Positions 52,278-61,223 of a stretch of DNA of 64,000 bases are shown here, in pieces. Within the stretch, counting starts at the first letter, position 1. Each line of letters begins with the position of its first letter. Source of the DNA: UBA940 sp045613745 (lineage in GTDB: Bacteria; Bacteroidota; Bacteroidia; Bacteroidales; Rikenellaceae); contig JAZLBP010000002.1 of assembly GCA_045613745.1 (NCBI GenBank), forward strand, positions 148,595 through 212,594, read 5' to 3'. Both the position numbers and the translations under genes were made by a program. The notes below the pieces were generated by a model that ran no database searches, was not told the DNA's origin, and worked only from the letters and a program-made list of their open reading frames with translations.

Positions 52278-52319
52278 TTTTGATAAGTTATTTAGTTAGT
52301 TTTTGTTTGTTCATCCATA

Positions 52320-52430
52320 CAAAGGTAATATTTTTTGGTGGCAAAACCGACTATTTGGTCCATTTTTTTTCTATTTGGGGGCTGATGGTGCGGTGGTGTT
52401 GTGCGAATTAAACCTTTATTCATATCTTTG
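52320..52430. promoter_or_regulatory. divergent promoters for mscS and the DedA gene
   Basis: TACCTTTG on the minus strand at 52320-52327 and TATCTTTG on the plus strand at 52423-52430. Confidence 0.6.
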
Positions 52431-52457
52431 CAGCAGACAAATCTCAACAAAAGAAGT

Positions 52458-53084
52458 ATGGAATCGGCTAATTTCATCCAATGGTGTCTTGATAACCTCA
52501 ACTACGGAACCATCACTCTACTGATGGCTATCGAAAGTTCGTTTATACCCTTCCCCTCGGAGATCGTGGTGCCTCCCGCAGCCTACAAAGCCGCTGCAAC
52601 GGGCGAGTTGAGCCTATGGTTGGTCATCTTCTTCTCGACCCTCGGCGCACTCATCGGCGCACTTGTAAACTACTTTCTGGCGCTGTGGTTGGGCAAACCT
52701 ATCGTCTACAAATTTGCCAACAGCCGCTTCGGTCATATGTGTCTTATCGACCAACAAAAGGTCGAGACTGCCGAAGGTTTTTTCCGTAAGTATGGCGTCA
52801 CCGCAACCCTTATCGGTCGCCTTGTACCCGCCGTGCGCCAACTGATTTCAATCCCCGCGGGCATGGCCAAGATGAATCTTGCGAAGTTTGCGCTCTTTAC
52901 GGCTATTGGTGCCGGCGCGTGGAATGCAGTGCTTGCGGGCTTGGGCTACTACCTCGAAGCCATCGTCCCCGAAGACCAACTTATCGAAACCGTAACCCGA
53001 TACAGCCACGAGATAGGCTATTGCATCATCGCTGCGGTAACCATCGCTCTCGGTATCGTTATCTACAAAGGATTTAAAAAGTAA
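52458..53084 (+). CDS. DedA-family membrane protein
   Basis: 208 aa with four to five membrane segments. Family motifs: ESSFIPFPSEIVVPPA and GRLVPAVRQLISIPAG with its conserved Arg residues. DedA proteins move undecaprenyl phosphate or phospholipid heads across the membrane and need the proton gradient. The ATG at 52458 follows the -7 box at 52423-52430; an in-frame earlier start is upstream of that box. The NAGPA-like gene begins 2 bp after its stop. Confidence 0.88.
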   Translation: MESANFIQWCLDNLNYGTITLLMAIESSFIPFPSEIVVPPAAYKAAATGELSLWLVIFFSTLGALIGALVNYFLALWLGKPIVYKFANSRFGHMCLIDQQKVETAEGFFRKYGVTATLIGRLVPAVRQLISIPAGMAKMNLAKFALFTAIGAGAWNAVLAGLGYYLEAIVPEDQLIETVTRYSHEIGYCIIAAVTIALGIVIYKGFKK

Positions 53085-53086
53085 CT

Positions 53087-53935
53087 ATGAAACGTATATT
53101 ATTCTTAATCTCGGCCCTCATCATCTGCATCTCGGCACAAGCACAGAGCGTGGCCGACTCATTGGCTATCGTCACCTCCAAGTGGGAAACCTATGCGCCA
53201 CACAAGGGCGTGGTGCACAAGTCTATTCGATTTGACAATCTGTTTGGCAGTCCCCAGAGCATCAATCTTGTTGAGATTTCGCGCTCGTCGAAACTGCGAT
53301 TTGCCGTTGCTCACGACAACAACTTACGCCACACAAGCGATTTGGCTCAACAACATAATGCCGTGACAGCAATAAATGGCTCCTATTATAATATGCGCGA
53401 GGGTAACTCGGTATGCTTCTACAAGATTGACCGCGAGTTGATAGACTCGACAACCGCCGACGAGGCCGCTACACGAGTGAATGGCGCAGTGCATCTGCGT
53501 GGTCGCAAGGTGCGCATCCTCGATTGGTCGGTTGATATCGAACGCAACTACAAAGGCCATAAAGGTACAGTCCTCGCATCGGGCCCCGTATTGCTTCACG
53601 ATGGCCACAAAGTCGATTGGAGTAATTGTGACGAGAGTTTTATCAAGGCTCGCCACCCGCGCAGCGCAATATATACGACTTGTGATGGCAAAGTTGTGTT
53701 TCTGACCGTAGATGGTCGCTCAAAGCAGAATGCCAGCGGTATGAGCATACCCGAACTGATGTATCTGATAAGGGTGTTGGGCGGTTGCGAGGCCCTCAAC
53801 CTTGATGGCGGAGGCTCTACAACATTGTGGATTGACGGCCTCGAAGGCTCGGGTGTAGTGAATTACCCCTGCGATAACCGAAAATTCGACCACGCAGGCG
53901 AAAGGCGAGTGTCTAACTGCATTTACGCATATTAG
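53087..53935 (+). CDS. secreted phosphodiester glycosidase-like protein (NAGPA family)
   Basis: 282 aa. Signal peptide (about 1-19, ending AQAQ). Family segments AINGSYYNM, SGPVLLHDGHKV, HPRSAIYTTCDGKVVFLTVDGR and the core ALNLDGGGSTTLWIDG, which in the human uncovering enzyme forms part of the active site, and RRVSNCI at the end. Probably cuts a phosphodiester-linked sugar in the periplasm or outside; substrate unknown. Two bases after the DedA gene, so co-transcribed. Confidence 0.85.
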   Translation: MKRILFLISALIICISAQAQSVADSLAIVTSKWETYAPHKGVVHKSIRFDNLFGSPQSINLVEISRSSKLRFAVAHDNNLRHTSDLAQQHNAVTAINGSYYNMREGNSVCFYKIDRELIDSTTADEAATRVNGAVHLRGRKVRILDWSVDIERNYKGHKGTVLASGPVLLHDGHKVDWSNCDESFIKARHPRSAIYTTCDGKVVFLTVDGRSKQNASGMSIPELMYLIRVLGGCEALNLDGGGSTTLWIDGLEGSGVVNYPCDNRKFDHAGERRVSNCIYAY

Positions 53936-54138
53936 ACCGAACGCTGGTCGCGCACTGAAAAACAGTCCATAAAGTTTTGATTACTACAAAGGAAGCGGTC
54001 TATTCTCACCACCTCAAAATGCGGCATAAAGGTTGTGATAAACGATGATTATGCGCGACAATACAACAAAAAATACGAGTTAGGCCAAAAAAAATGTAAA
54101 AAAAGTACGAAAAATTTTGGTGGTTTCAAAAAAGTATC
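53936..54138. other. AT-rich stretch before the tRNA genes
   Basis: About 200 bases with no gene seen on either strand and no clear terminator for the NAGPA-like gene. Confidence 0.4.
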
Positions 54139-54146
54139 TACCTTTG
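54139..54146 (+). promoter_or_regulatory. -7 box of the tRNA-Gly pair
   Basis: TACCTTTG, 40 bases before the first tRNA. Confidence 0.55.
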
Positions 54147-54186
54147 CACTCGCAATCGGGAATTATCCGATAGTGGTTCTAAAAAT

Positions 54187-54259
54187 GCGGAAATAGCTCA
54201 GTTGGTAGAGCACAACCTTGCCAAGGTTGGGGTCGCGAGTTCGAGTCTCGTTTTCCGCT
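54187..54259 (+). tRNA. tRNA-Gly (GCC), first copy
   Basis: 73 nt. Acceptor GCGGAAA with TTTCCGC, D arm GCTC-AGTTGGTA-GAGC, anticodon arm CAACC-TTGCCAA-GGTTG with GCC, T arm GCGAG-TTCGAGT-CTCGT (one G.T pair), discriminator T. No encoded CCA. Confidence 0.97.
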
Positions 54260-54313
54260 CAAAATTAGACAGTTGCACAAGTGATTGTCTTTTTTTATAT
54301 CAAGACATATTTT

Positions 54314-54386
54314 GCGGAAATAGCTCAGTTGGTAGAGCACAACCTTGCCAAGGTTGGGGTCGCGAGTTCGAGTCTCGTTTTCCGCT
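54314..54386 (+). tRNA. tRNA-Gly (GCC), second copy
   Basis: Identical in all 73 bases to the first copy; the identity extends one base upstream and four bases downstream. The 54-base spacer holds a weak hairpin, AGACA 54267-54271 with TGTCT 54286-54290 and T7. The integrase gene begins about 300 bp downstream, so this copy is the probable attachment site. Confidence 0.97.
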
Positions 54387-54420
54387 CAAAGAGTCCAAAT
54401 AAAAAAGGACAAAGTAACGA

Positions 54421-54455
54421 AAAACCTCTTTGAAACGCTGTTTCAGAGAGGTTTT
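54421..54455 (+). terminator. terminator after the tRNA pair
   Basis: AAAACCTCTTTGAAAC and GTTTCAGAGAGGTTTT arms with a 3-base loop and one mismatch; T-rich beyond. Confidence 0.8.
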
Positions 54456-54521
54456 CTCATTTTTGGTCCGATAGTCCAAAACCCGAAAATCACCTATTTC
54501 TGATGTACATAGTGTTACACA

Positions 54522-54585
54522 CCGTTACAAATAACCCTATTTTTGATTTTATGTAACGGTTGCAACGAATCTATGTAACGGTTGC
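54522..54585. repeat. short repeats upstream of the integrase
   Basis: TATGTAACGGTTGC occurs at 54550-54563 and 54572-54585, 22 bases apart (two helix turns), and CCGTTAC in the opposite sense at 54522-54528. Placement between the tRNA end and the integrase gene is that of arm-type integrase binding sites. Confidence 0.5.
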
Positions 54586-54683
54586 GGTGGTTAACAAACT
54601 TTCTGTCTGTGGTTTACCTATACTTTTCCTGTACGCCAAATGCGTCAAAAAGCTAGTCAAACACATTAAAAAACCACTATCAG

Positions 54684-55499
54684 ATGAAAAGCACTTTTCG
54701 TATCCTTTTCTACGGGCGAGCAAATGCCGTAAGTCAAGACGGCACAATACCTCTTACCGCTCGTGTATCAATCAATGGAGAACAGACAGCGTTTAGTATT
54801 AAAATGCGTGTTCCTGCCGCAATCTGGGACGGCAAGTCGAGCCGAGCCAAAGGTCGCACACCCGAGGCGGTGCGTATCAACCGCTATCTCGACACTATCC
54901 ACGCACGCCTAATCTCTATCTATCAAAACCTCACCGAGGCTGGCGAGATTGTAACGCCACAGATACTGCGTGATGAGTTTCTCGGCCTGGGAGCCAAGAA
55001 TACCACGCTGCTGACCATTTTCCAGGAGTTTAACGAGCGCCAGGAGAAGTTGATAGGCATTGACATCACCCAATCGACATTCAACAAATTTGACCTCACG
55101 GCACGCCGTCTGGAGGAGTTCCTGCGTGTGAAACGCCACCGCAACGATATTCCTATGCGCCAGGTGGACCGCACCTTTGTACTCGATTTCGAGGCGTACC
55201 TGAAGGAGATCGCGAAGATTCTCGGCATCGAGAAACGAGTAACCTCGCACCTTGCCCGCCACACATTCGCAACGACCGTAACCTACGCAAATGGCGTGTC
55301 TATCGAGTCAATCAGCAAGATGTTAGGCCATACCAAACTTGCCACGACCCAAATCTATGCCCGTATCGTCGACCAAACGGTGAGCCGAGAGATGGACAAG
55401 TTATCAGCTGCATTAAGCGGTACGAGTTTCAGCCTCAACGGAGGGGATAGCTCAACGGAGGGAGCTGAAGCCACAACAGAAGAAGCCTCCAACTATTAG
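54684..55499 (+). pseudogene. tyrosine recombinase (integrase) with internal in-frame deletion
   Basis: 271 aa; Bacteroidales integrases of this kind are about 400 aa. The N-terminal arm-binding part (STFRILFYGRANAVSQDGTIPL) and the start of the core-binding domain (FDLTARRLEEFLRVKRHRNDI, up to LDFEAYL) are normal. The next residues, KEIAKILGIEKRVTSHLARHTFAT, belong to the end of the catalytic domain. The segment with the first catalytic Arg and the catalytic Lys is missing; HLARH, LGHTK and the Tyr in IYARI remain. The reading frame is intact, but the enzyme should be inactive. The junction lies near base 55205. Confidence 0.8.
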
Positions 55500-55506
55500 A
55501 AACAAT

Positions 55507-55535
55507 AAGGTGCCCGGTCATAGCCGAGCACCTTG
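55507..55535 (+). terminator. hairpin after the integrase gene
   Basis: AAGGTGC and GCACCTT arms with CGG/CCG inner pairs. No clear T tract follows, so termination is uncertain. Confidence 0.5.
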
Positions 55536-55713
55536 CTAGTTAATCTAGTATCCACTTTGTCGGACCATTTATCCGAGTGCATTTGAATTTTTCTAATTGC
55601 TTCGGACATATGGTATCCATTCTATGATAGTGATATTATCTTATAGCCATATATTTCACTTATAGATAGTGTTTTATCAATGTTATAAGATCCAAACCAA
55701 ACATTCGTTTACA
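55536..55713. other. AT-rich intergenic stretch
   Basis: About 180 bases between convergent genes; no gene or clear signal seen. Confidence 0.4.
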
Positions 55714-56409
55714 CTATACTATAAACTCATTTAATTCCTCTTTCAGTTGTCGCCAGTTTGGGAAATATCGATTTAATAATGCTGTATATTCTTCATTATG
55801 AAGACGCACTTTTATATGAAGAAGTTCGTGTACAACAATATATTCGATGCAGTGTAAAGGTTTCTTTATCAACTCCAGATTGAATATAATATTGCGAGTG
55901 CGGTGGTTGCAGCTGCCCCATAAGGTCTTCATTAGTTTAACCTCCCATTTGTTAGCCTTAACACCAAGAACCTCTTCCCACTTGGCGATTAAAGCTGGCA
56001 ATATCTCCTTAAATTCAGCACGATACCATTCTTTAAGTATCTCTGCCTTGCGCTCTTCTGTTGCACCTTCGCGAACATACAGCACAATAAACTCATTACC
56101 CATTAGTTCAACCTTCGCAGGTCCATTATGCTGAATAACTTTCAAACGATAACGATGCCCTTTGAAGTAGTGGTTCTCGCCCGATACATATTCACGAGGC
56201 GTTTGTCTGTTCTGGTCAAAGATTTGCGCCACACGCTGCTTGATCCACGGCAGTTTCGTAATCAAAAAGAGTCTAACAGCCTCCTCGGTCATTGACAAAG
56301 GGGCCGACACATGAATACGAGCATTGGGTGGATAGATTGTAAGATGCACATTCTTTATCTCCTTCCACTCGACCTCGGCAGATATATCAGATACGCTAAT
56401 AATCTTCAT
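55714..56409 (-). CDS. DUF45/YgjP-type metallopeptidase of the restriction locus
   Basis: 231 aa. Zinc motif in YIVVHELLHIKVRLHNEEYTALL (HExxH plus a third His), preceded by the WGSCNHRTRNIIFNLELIKKP segment typical of the family. Such genes are frequent next to hsdR; their role there is not known. Its ATG shares the A of the hsdR TAA stop (TAATG), so translation is coupled. Last gene of the minus-strand unit. Confidence 0.88.
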   Translation of the reverse strand: MKIISVSDISAEVEWKEIKNVHLTIYPPNARIHVSAPLSMTEEAVRLFLITKLPWIKQRVAQIFDQNRQTPREYVSGENHYFKGHRYRLKVIQHNGPAKVELMGNEFIVLYVREGATEERKAEILKEWYRAEFKEILPALIAKWEEVLGVKANKWEVKLMKTLWGSCNHRTRNIIFNLELIKKPLHCIEYIVVHELLHIKVRLHNEEYTALLNRYFPNWRQLKEELNEFIV

Positions 56410-59400
56410 TAGTACTCCTTTTGTGCAACTATGATTTGCATAACATCATCTATCTTATCTACCTCAAAGCCTTGCAATACACCCTCAACGGCTCTTCGCA
56501 GTGCTTTCATCTTTTTCATACCACTACCATCCATATCACGAAAGCCATCACGAGCATTTGACTTGATTGTGTCGTGAACACGAAGCGTCAAAGCCTCATC
56601 ATTGCCGAGATTATCGTACAACGCCTGCTTGCCTTTTGTATCAATTGATGCAGGGTATTTGGCCTTTACTGTCGAGCGAGCCTCCTTGAGTTTATCAATG
56701 AGCTTACCGATAAGTTCTTTATATTGCAGTTTGCCATCTTTCTGTTCTTGAAGCAGTTGATTGAGCAACTCCGACATTTTGTCAAAATAGGCTGGGTTAT
56801 TTGGGCGTTCGCTGATAATCATCTTACGCATATTGGCAGCCAATACCTCGGCAACAGAACGCTCATTTTGCTTAATTTTCTTCGGTAGCGAATCGAGTGC
56901 TTTATCACTGTCCGTATCAATCAAGTCAAGGAATGAGATATCTGCCAAATCAACCAACTTCTCACTATCCTCGGCTCGTACATAGTTATCGATTAGCTGA
57001 CGCATAGCAGGATCGTAATACTTCAGATCAAGCGCATCGCCACTCTTTAACTTAATCTCATCCTTGATATCATTATAGTAGTCTACCTGCTTCTTAATAT
57101 CGGCGGACTCTTCTGCTGTAAAACCAGCCGCCTCCATCTCGTTGGCAAGGTCGATGTATCGTCGCACCAAACGAGAAACAAGTTTGTAGAATGTCTCTCG
57201 CTTGTTAGCATTTGCCTCGCACTCCTTTTGCTGCTCCTCTATCGGAGTAGTCTCGGCATAGACAAAGTAGGCGAAATATGCCTCTCTTGTCTGCGGATGT
57301 ATCACCTCACACATTGAATGAACTGCTTGCAATGCCTCTTCCAATGCTTTACGACCCTCGGCAAGACGATTTGTGAGCAAACCTTGTATATCATCGGCAT
57401 CATACCCATCAAATGCACCATTGGTATAGTCCTCGATAGCACTTTTAACCGCCCCGAATAGGTCTTGATAATCGACAATATAGCCATAATCCTTCTCCTC
57501 GCTATCCACACGATTTACTCGGCAGATAGCTTGGAAGAGATTGTGGTCACGCATTTTTTTGTCGATATAGAGATAGGTAGCCAATGGCGCATCAAAGCCA
57601 GTCAGCAATTTATCCACCACAATCAGAAGCTTCATATCTCCCGGATGGTCGATAAACTCTTGCTTTGCCCACGCTTCAAACTGCTCGGCGGTCTGGTTGC
57701 CTATCATCTTTTGGTAGATCTCATACTTTGTCAGATCCTCGGTCTCGCCATCGCCCTGATACTCATCTTTCACCGATGCAGAGCTTGCATCGTAACTTGT
57801 AACCACAGCACAATGTCCTTTAAGTTCCGTTGTCTGGAACACCTCCCAATAGCGACACGCCTGATAGATGCTGTCAGCTACAAGCATCGCATTTCCATAT
57901 CCTCCCGACAAAGCACGCTTCGTACTCATATCTTGGCAAATATCTGCAACAATGCGGTCTATGCGTTCCTTGCTGCTAAACAACTTCTCCATCTTTGCCC
58001 AACGCTCTTTGAGTGCGGCACGAGCAACCGAGCTCAAACCCTTTGTCTTTGCCTCAAACCACTCGTCAATCTTCTCGCGCTTGCCGAGATACTGCTCCAC
58101 ATTGCGAGCTTCATAGCGCAGGTCGAGAATAACGCCATCCTCTACAGCCTCGTTGAACTTGTAACTATGTATATACGAGCCAAATGTTTCGATTGACTTC
58201 TTTTTATCTGTATGAAGTAGAGGTGTACCTGTAAAACCTATAAGCATCACATCGTTGCCCATTATGTGCTTCATCGCTTCATGGAGCATACCTCCCTGTG
58301 TGCGGTGGCACTCGTCAATAAAGACATAGATGTTACCCTTTGCTCGGAAGTCGGCAGGCAACGACTTTGCCAGCTCGTCGAGGTAGAGGTCGAGCGATTT
58401 CGTTGCCTTTTTGCCTCCTACCGAGATGGTGTCGCCATCGTTCTTGTTGCCAAACTTATGTATCAACGAACATATTAGCCACGGATCGGCAATATTGAGC
58501 ATACCGATTAACTTATCGCCACTCGTTGCTCGCTTTATCTGCTCGCCAGCGTCCTTAAAACCGTTCTCTATCTGCTTATCCAACTCGTCACGGTCGGTGA
58601 TGATTACAACACGAGCGTCCTCCACATTCTCGCGTATCCACTGTGCTAACCATACCATTGTTAGCGACTTGCCCGAGCCTTGCGAGTGCCAGATAATGCC
58701 ATTCTGCTTGTTGCGAACTCGTGGCTGTGCCGCCTTTATGGCAAAATATTGATTAGGTCGTGCAGCCTTCTTTACGCCACCGTCAAAGATTATGAAGTCG
58801 TGAATATACTCCAACAACCTTACTGGCTCGAAGAACTGCAACACACTGCGGTCTAACTCATTGGGATACTCCTCGGCGGTGAAATGAGGCTTCGCACAAG
58901 GCTCACCACATGGCTCTTTCCAACGAAGCCAGAACTTCTCGGGCGTTTTGATTACTCCATAGTGCAGGCCCTCGGTGTCGTTACCCGCAAATAAGAGTTG
59001 TATGGTCGTGAAAAATCGGGGAATATAACCATCTTGTTGGTTGCGGATATTCTGACGAATACCCTCGTGTGCGGACACAGTGCTACGCTTCAGCTCTATT
59101 ACCGCAAGGGCAATACCATTAACATAAACGACCAGATCGGGGCGACGGTCGCTTGCGCCATGTATGGTTACCTCCTCGGCAATCTGAAAATCATTCTCCA
59201 TCGGGTTTGCCCAGTCGATAAGGTGCACCATCTTCTTCTTTTCGGTTACCTCCGCCTGCACATTCACGCCGTAACGTAACAAGGTATAGACCTCCTTGTT
59301 GGCGTTATACAGTCCGCCACCAAGCGAACCTGCTGCCTGCTTGAGTTTGGCTATTGCACTGCGTATCTCCTTGTCTGTGTAGCCACGACGAACGAGATAT

Positions 59401-59543
59401 GCCGAAAGATACTCCTCCTCGACATTACTGTTGCCCTCTCGCTTCTCCCAATTGCCGAGATAAGCGTACTCCAATGCACTCTTAAAAAGCCCTATCAATC
59501 TATTTTGCGTAACACGCTCCTTTGCCCCGATGTTTGTGTCCAT
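56409..59543 (-). CDS. hsdR: type I restriction enzyme R subunit
   Basis: 1044 aa. N-terminal PD-(D/E)xK nuclease: Asp136 in RRPDLVVYV and Glu150-x-Lys152 in AVIELKRS. Then the SF2 translocase with Walker A GSGKS (289-293), DECH box (410-413), GFTGTPLL and VDKLLTGFDAPLATYLYIDK. The C-terminal helical part links to the methylase. It moves DNA past the complex and cuts foreign DNA that lacks the methyl mark. It lies 15 bp after the small membrane protein gene. Confidence 0.96.
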   Translation of the reverse strand: MDTNIGAKERVTQNRLIGLFKSALEYAYLGNWEKREGNSNVEEEYLSAYLVRRGYTDKEIRSAIAKLKQAAGSLGGGLYNANKEVYTLLRYGVNVQAEVTEKKKMVHLIDWANPMENDFQIAEEVTIHGASDRRPDLVVYVNGIALAVIELKRSTVSAHEGIRQNIRNQQDGYIPRFFTTIQLLFAGNDTEGLHYGVIKTPEKFWLRWKEPCGEPCAKPHFTAEEYPNELDRSVLQFFEPVRLLEYIHDFIIFDGGVKKAARPNQYFAIKAAQPRVRNKQNGIIWHSQGSGKSLTMVWLAQWIRENVEDARVVIITDRDELDKQIENGFKDAGEQIKRATSGDKLIGMLNIADPWLICSLIHKFGNKNDGDTISVGGKKATKSLDLYLDELAKSLPADFRAKGNIYVFIDECHRTQGGMLHEAMKHIMGNDVMLIGFTGTPLLHTDKKKSIETFGSYIHSYKFNEAVEDGVILDLRYEARNVEQYLGKREKIDEWFEAKTKGLSSVARAALKERWAKMEKLFSSKERIDRIVADICQDMSTKRALSGGYGNAMLVADSIYQACRYWEVFQTTELKGHCAVVTSYDASSASVKDEYQGDGETEDLTKYEIYQKMIGNQTAEQFEAWAKQEFIDHPGDMKLLIVVDKLLTGFDAPLATYLYIDKKMRDHNLFQAICRVNRVDSEEKDYGYIVDYQDLFGAVKSAIEDYTNGAFDGYDADDIQGLLTNRLAEGRKALEEALQAVHSMCEVIHPQTREAYFAYFVYAETTPIEEQQKECEANANKRETFYKLVSRLVRRYIDLANEMEAAGFTAEESADIKKQVDYYNDIKDEIKLKSGDALDLKYYDPAMRQLIDNYVRAEDSEKLVDLADISFLDLIDTDSDKALDSLPKKIKQNERSVAEVLAANMRKMIISERPNNPAYFDKMSELLNQLLQEQKDGKLQYKELIGKLIDKLKEARSTVKAKYPASIDTKGKQALYDNLGNDEALTLRVHDTIKSNARDGFRDMDGSGMKKMKALRRAVEGVLQGFEVDKIDDVMQIIVAQKEY

Positions 59544-59558
59544 AATTCTTTTTATATT

Positions 59559-59972
59559 TTATATTAGTGCACAAATAAAACCAATAGTTGTAATAATAGA
59601 TTCTAATATTACCTCTAATGAATTTAGAGTTATTGAGTTTCGTTCTTTATTTAACTCTTCAATCTGCACAAGATTGAGATTTTTAATATTCGCTCGTTGC
59701 CGATTTTGCTCCATCATTTTCCAATCAATATATATTAACCTTCCAACGCAGAAAACAGGGATTAGCAACCACCATACAGATATGCGAATAGATGGAATGG
59801 CTATAAGAGAAATATACCCTGCAAGAAAAAATAATTGATAGGCAAATAGTTTGTCGTGTATTCTGTCAAAATATTTTACTATTTCTCCCTTTGCTCTTTC
59901 TGCCTCGTTGTCAAAACGCTTGAATATATCTTCGCAATCTCTGAGTATCTCATCTACCTCTTGTTCTGCCAT
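59559..59972 (-). CDS. small membrane protein inside the restriction locus
   Basis: 137 aa, family not recognised. A charged N-terminal helix (about 1-40; EVDEILRDCEDIFKRFDNEAERAK) precedes two membrane segments (about 43-62 and 66-84), a second charged stretch with NRQRANIKNLNLVQIEELNKERN, and a third hydrophobic segment at the C-terminus (LESIITTIGFICALI). It sits 3 bp after hsdS and 15 bp before hsdR, on the same strand, so it belongs to the operon. AT-rich. Confidence 0.7.
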   Translation of the reverse strand: MAEQEVDEILRDCEDIFKRFDNEAERAKGEIVKYFDRIHDKLFAYQLFFLAGYISLIAIPSIRISVWWLLIPVFCVGRLIYIDWKMMEQNRQRANIKNLNLVQIEELNKERNSITLNSLEVILESIITTIGFICALI

Positions 59973-59975
59973 ATC

Positions 59976-61223
59976 CTATTCTGTTTTTAATCTTATTTGT
60001 CCGGTGAGGAGTTTTTGCATCATACCCGATTTTAGGAGGCGGTACTTGTCGCGCTGGGCTTCAAGGTCGGTTATCTCCTTATCCATATCACTCAATACAG
60101 TCGCAATTGCTCGTTGCTCCTTAATGTCGCTCGGTAATTTAACCATAAAGTCTTGCACGATTTGTTTGCTTAAATTACTTTGCGTGCCTGTTTGTCCCAT
60201 ATCTTTCACATCTTCTTCTATAAAAGAAAGATAGTAATATAGATATTCTGGGTTGATTCTACATTTCGGAGTAATACCGAGTATCGCCTGACTACAAGAT
60301 AATTCTATATTGGCAATGCTACATTTGCCCAATGAAGCATACATTGCATACATAATTGTTCCTGCTGGGAACATTCTAGCAGAACTATTATTGAGTCCTT
60401 TTTCTGTAATCGTTTTTTCAGTTTTATTTATATATTTCCCTGCCTCTGTAATGTCGCTAATTGAGAGGAATGGGATATGTCCATTGTAATATTCTGGGAC
60501 TGACGATGTAGGAGTGCCTCCACTATTCATAGTTGCCCAATCTCCTAGGCGAATAGTTTCCCACTCATCGGTGAAGCCGGGGAGGCGTTTTTTGCCGGTG
60601 AGGAGTTGCTGCATAGCGCCTTGTTTGAGGAGTCGTTTCTTTGCGATTTTCTTATCCAATGCCGCAATCAACCCATCCACATCACTCAACGCCTCCGCAA
60701 TCGCCCTCTGCTCCGCAATAGGAGGAATATTTATAGAAATTGTTTTTATTGCTTCACTTGTGATGTGCACAACTGCATCGCCTTGTCCTTTTGTTGCTTT
60801 TTGTTTAGTAACATACGGAGCATTGGATGCATAACCTATATATTTAGCATCGCATAATTTTGAATTTGTAGAGAGTATGATTATATCTCCACCCGCATAT
60901 GCCTCACAAGAATTAACGAAAGCAGCACTTTTACCAATCTCCTCCTTCGTTTCGCCTGATGCAGCAAATAGAACATCCCCATATTGTAGTAGTTTTGCTT
61001 TTGATGCTACTGTTTTAGAAATGTAAGAGTTATAAGCCTTAATATAATCATTGTGATGAGTATATAGCTCTCCGTATCTAATACAAGGAATATTTCCTGT
61101 ATTAGATTCTGCACGAGAGACACCTGAACCTTTGGAGAACGTGCCAAGTTCATCAAAGGTCATTATCTCCCAATCTTCGGGTATTATCCCTAACTCGGTC
61201 TGCTTATATCTTTGTGGTATCAT
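59976..61223 (-). CDS. hsdS: type I restriction enzyme specificity subunit
   Basis: 415 aa with two target-recognition domains, each followed by a conserved helical segment: PPIAEQRAIAEALSDVDGLIAALDKKIAKK...MQQLLTGKKRL near 165-215 and IKEQRAIATVLSDMDKEITDLEAQRDKYR...MQKLLTGQIRL near 365-412. It determines which bipartite DNA site is methylated and cut. The two conserved segments are also similar at the DNA level (about 60000-60110 and 60595-60710). Its start ATG overlaps the TAA of the preceding gene. Confidence 0.94.
   Translation of the reverse strand: MIPQRYKQTELGIIPEDWEIMTFDELGTFSKGSGVSRAESNTGNIPCIRYGELYTHHNDYIKAYNSYISKTVASKAKLLQYGDVLFAASGETKEEIGKSAAFVNSCEAYAGGDIIILSTNSKLCDAKYIGYASNAPYVTKQKATKGQGDAVVHITSEAIKTISINIPPIAEQRAIAEALSDVDGLIAALDKKIAKKRLLKQGAMQQLLTGKKRLPGFTDEWETIRLGDWATMNSGGTPTSSVPEYYNGHIPFLSISDITEAGKYINKTEKTITEKGLNNSSARMFPAGTIMYAMYASLGKCSIANIELSCSQAILGITPKCRINPEYLYYYLSFIEEDVKDMGQTGTQSNLSKQIVQDFMVKLPSDIKEQRAIATVLSDMDKEITDLEAQRDKYRLLKSGMMQKLLTGQIRLKTE

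Noticed and set aside
54202..54402. Short open frame across both tRNA-Gly genes
   Set aside because: Translation of tRNA sequence; its repeat simply mirrors the tRNA duplication.
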